15,122 bases of DNA from Lachnospiraceae bacterium UBA7199. Lineage in GTDB: Bacteria > Bacillota > Clostridia > Lachnospirales > Lachnospiraceae. The notes under the pieces are model-generated. The model saw only the letters and a program-made list of their open reading frames with translations, did no database searches and was not told the DNA's origin. Position 1 is the first letter of the stretch, and every line of letters starts with the position of its first letter. Location: NCBI GenBank assembly GCA_002490775.1, contig DKUR01000101.1:1-15122 (forward strand). The letters are read 5' to 3'. Position numbers and translations under genes: made by a program. This document shows positions 14,431-15,122 of the stretch, piece after piece.

Positions 14431-15122
14431 ATAATATATCTTGGTCTTGCTTTGATTTCATTGTAGATTCTTGATATATAATGTCCAATAATTCCCAGGC
14501 TTATCATCAGAACACTTCCAATAATAAGCTGGAGAAGAATAACTGTAGTAAATCCTTCCAGCGCATTGCCGGAAAAATATTTATATAAAGATTGAATCCC
14601 TAAAACGATGGAAGCAAGAAACATGATCCATCCCATCAGACTTACAAACTGCATTGGTGCCCCGGAAAAGGATGTAATATTTTGAATTGCATATTTGGTG
14701 AGGCTCCATACAGACCACTTTGAAGTGCCGATGGCACGTTCCTGAACTTCAAAAGGAATGGTAGTAGATTTAAAGCCTACCCAGGAGGAAAGGGCTCGAA
14801 AAAAAGGAGCACGCTCAGGCATAAGAAGAAGCGCATCCATAGCTTTGCGGTCCATTAGTTTAAAATCAGAGGCCCTAGCCATATCAATACCAGTTGCTTT
14901 GCTGATCAAATGATAGAAGCTGTTAGCACATAAGGTGTGTAAGGGATTTTCTTTGCCCCGTGAAGCTTTTACTCCTTCTACAACTTCATAGCCATCCTGC
15001 CAGAGACGGTACATTTCAGGCAGGAGAGATGCCGGATGCTGCAGGTCGCAGTCCATTATAACACAGCAGGCACCGCTGGCAGCTTCAATCCCTGCAAAAA
15101 TGGCAGCTTCTTTTCCAAAATT
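14409..15122 (-). CDS. DPM1/GtrB-like family 2 glycosyltransferase (N-terminus outside window)
   Basis: The reverse frame is open from the window edge to a TAG at 14409-14411, giving about 237 residues without the start. The edge part reads NFGKEAAIFAGIEAASGACCVIMDCDLQHP, the classic polyprenyl-phosphate glycosyltransferase core with the DxD-like DCDLQHP. A basic segment (GVKASRGKENP) and SDFKLMDRKAMDAL follow, with FKSTTIPFEVQERAIGTSKWS at the acceptor loop. Two C-terminal membrane helices come next (about LMGWIMFLASIVLGIQSL and VILLQLIIGSVLMISLGIIGHYI) and then ISRIYNEIKARPRYII. Such enzymes load a sugar from a nucleotide donor onto undecaprenyl phosphate, and the product is used by GT-C membrane transferases outside. 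The GT-C-like and DUF6056 proteins in the window are candidate users. The last residues, KRCGC, fall in the ugd terminator. Confidence 0.92.
   Translation of the reverse strand, partial: NFGKEAAIFAGIEAASGACCVIMDCDLQHPASLLPEMYRLWQDGYEVVEGVKASRGKENPLHTLCANSFYHLISKATGIDMARASDFKLMDRKAMDALLLMPERAPFFRALSSWVGFKSTTIPFEVQERAIGTSKWSVWSLTKYAIQNITSFSGAPMQFVSLMGWIMFLASIVLGIQSLYKYFSGNALEGFTTVILLQLIIGSVLMISLGIIGHYISRIYNEIKARPRYIISKRCGC

Overview
The window looks like a chromosomal stretch of a low-GC Gram-positive gut Clostridia, most likely Lachnospiraceae. The reasons are the AT-rich third positions, the Gram-positive promoters and SD sites, a DUF2589 gene, two DUF6056-type polytopic proteins, and a secreted protein whose C-terminal domain I know from Lachnospiraceae surface proteins. 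The genus cannot be fixed from the sequence. No rRNA, tRNA, CRISPR array, transposase or phage gene was seen.

Layout. (1) 1-1812: the end of an unrecognised gene, a long DUF2589 protein and a small orphan protein, closed by a strong rho-independent terminator. (2) 1863-9727: a visibly more AT-rich block of cell-envelope glycan genes. It holds a polytopic GT-C-like membrane protein split in two at a G-run, a first DUF6056 protein, a reverse-strand MBOAT acyltransferase plus SGNH esterase/acyltransferase pair, a second DUF6056 protein, and an overlapping WecG/TagA/CpsF glycosyltransferase. (3) 9728-11891: a small XRE regulator preceded by a perfect 17-bp palindrome, a secreted Cys/His-containing protein, and a GT2 glycosyltransferase. 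(4) 11896-14421: a separate promoter drives a UDP-glucuronate 4-epimerase and a UDP-glucose 6-dehydrogenase, with an unusual two-hairpin leader between them and a terminator after. (5) 14409-15122, reverse strand: a DPM1/GtrB-like polyprenyl-phosphate glycosyltransferase running off the right edge.

How it fits together (inference). Ugd makes UDP-glucuronate and the epimerase can convert it to UDP-galacturonate. TagA-like, GT2 and DPM1-like transferases act on nucleotide-sugar or lipid-linked donors at the membrane. The GT-C-like and DUF6056 membrane proteins probably act on lipid-linked sugars outside. The MBOAT/SGNH pair probably O-acylates a surface glycan or peptidoglycan. Together this suggests an acidic, acylated secondary wall polymer or capsule. 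No Wzx/Wzy or ABC exporter lies in the window, so the pathway is incomplete here.

The items most worth a second look are the in-frame slippery heptamer that would fuse the two halves of the first membrane protein, the DUF2589 unit, the palindrome ahead of the XRE gene, the inverted acylation cassette, and the ugd leader bracketed by a 9-nt direct repeat.
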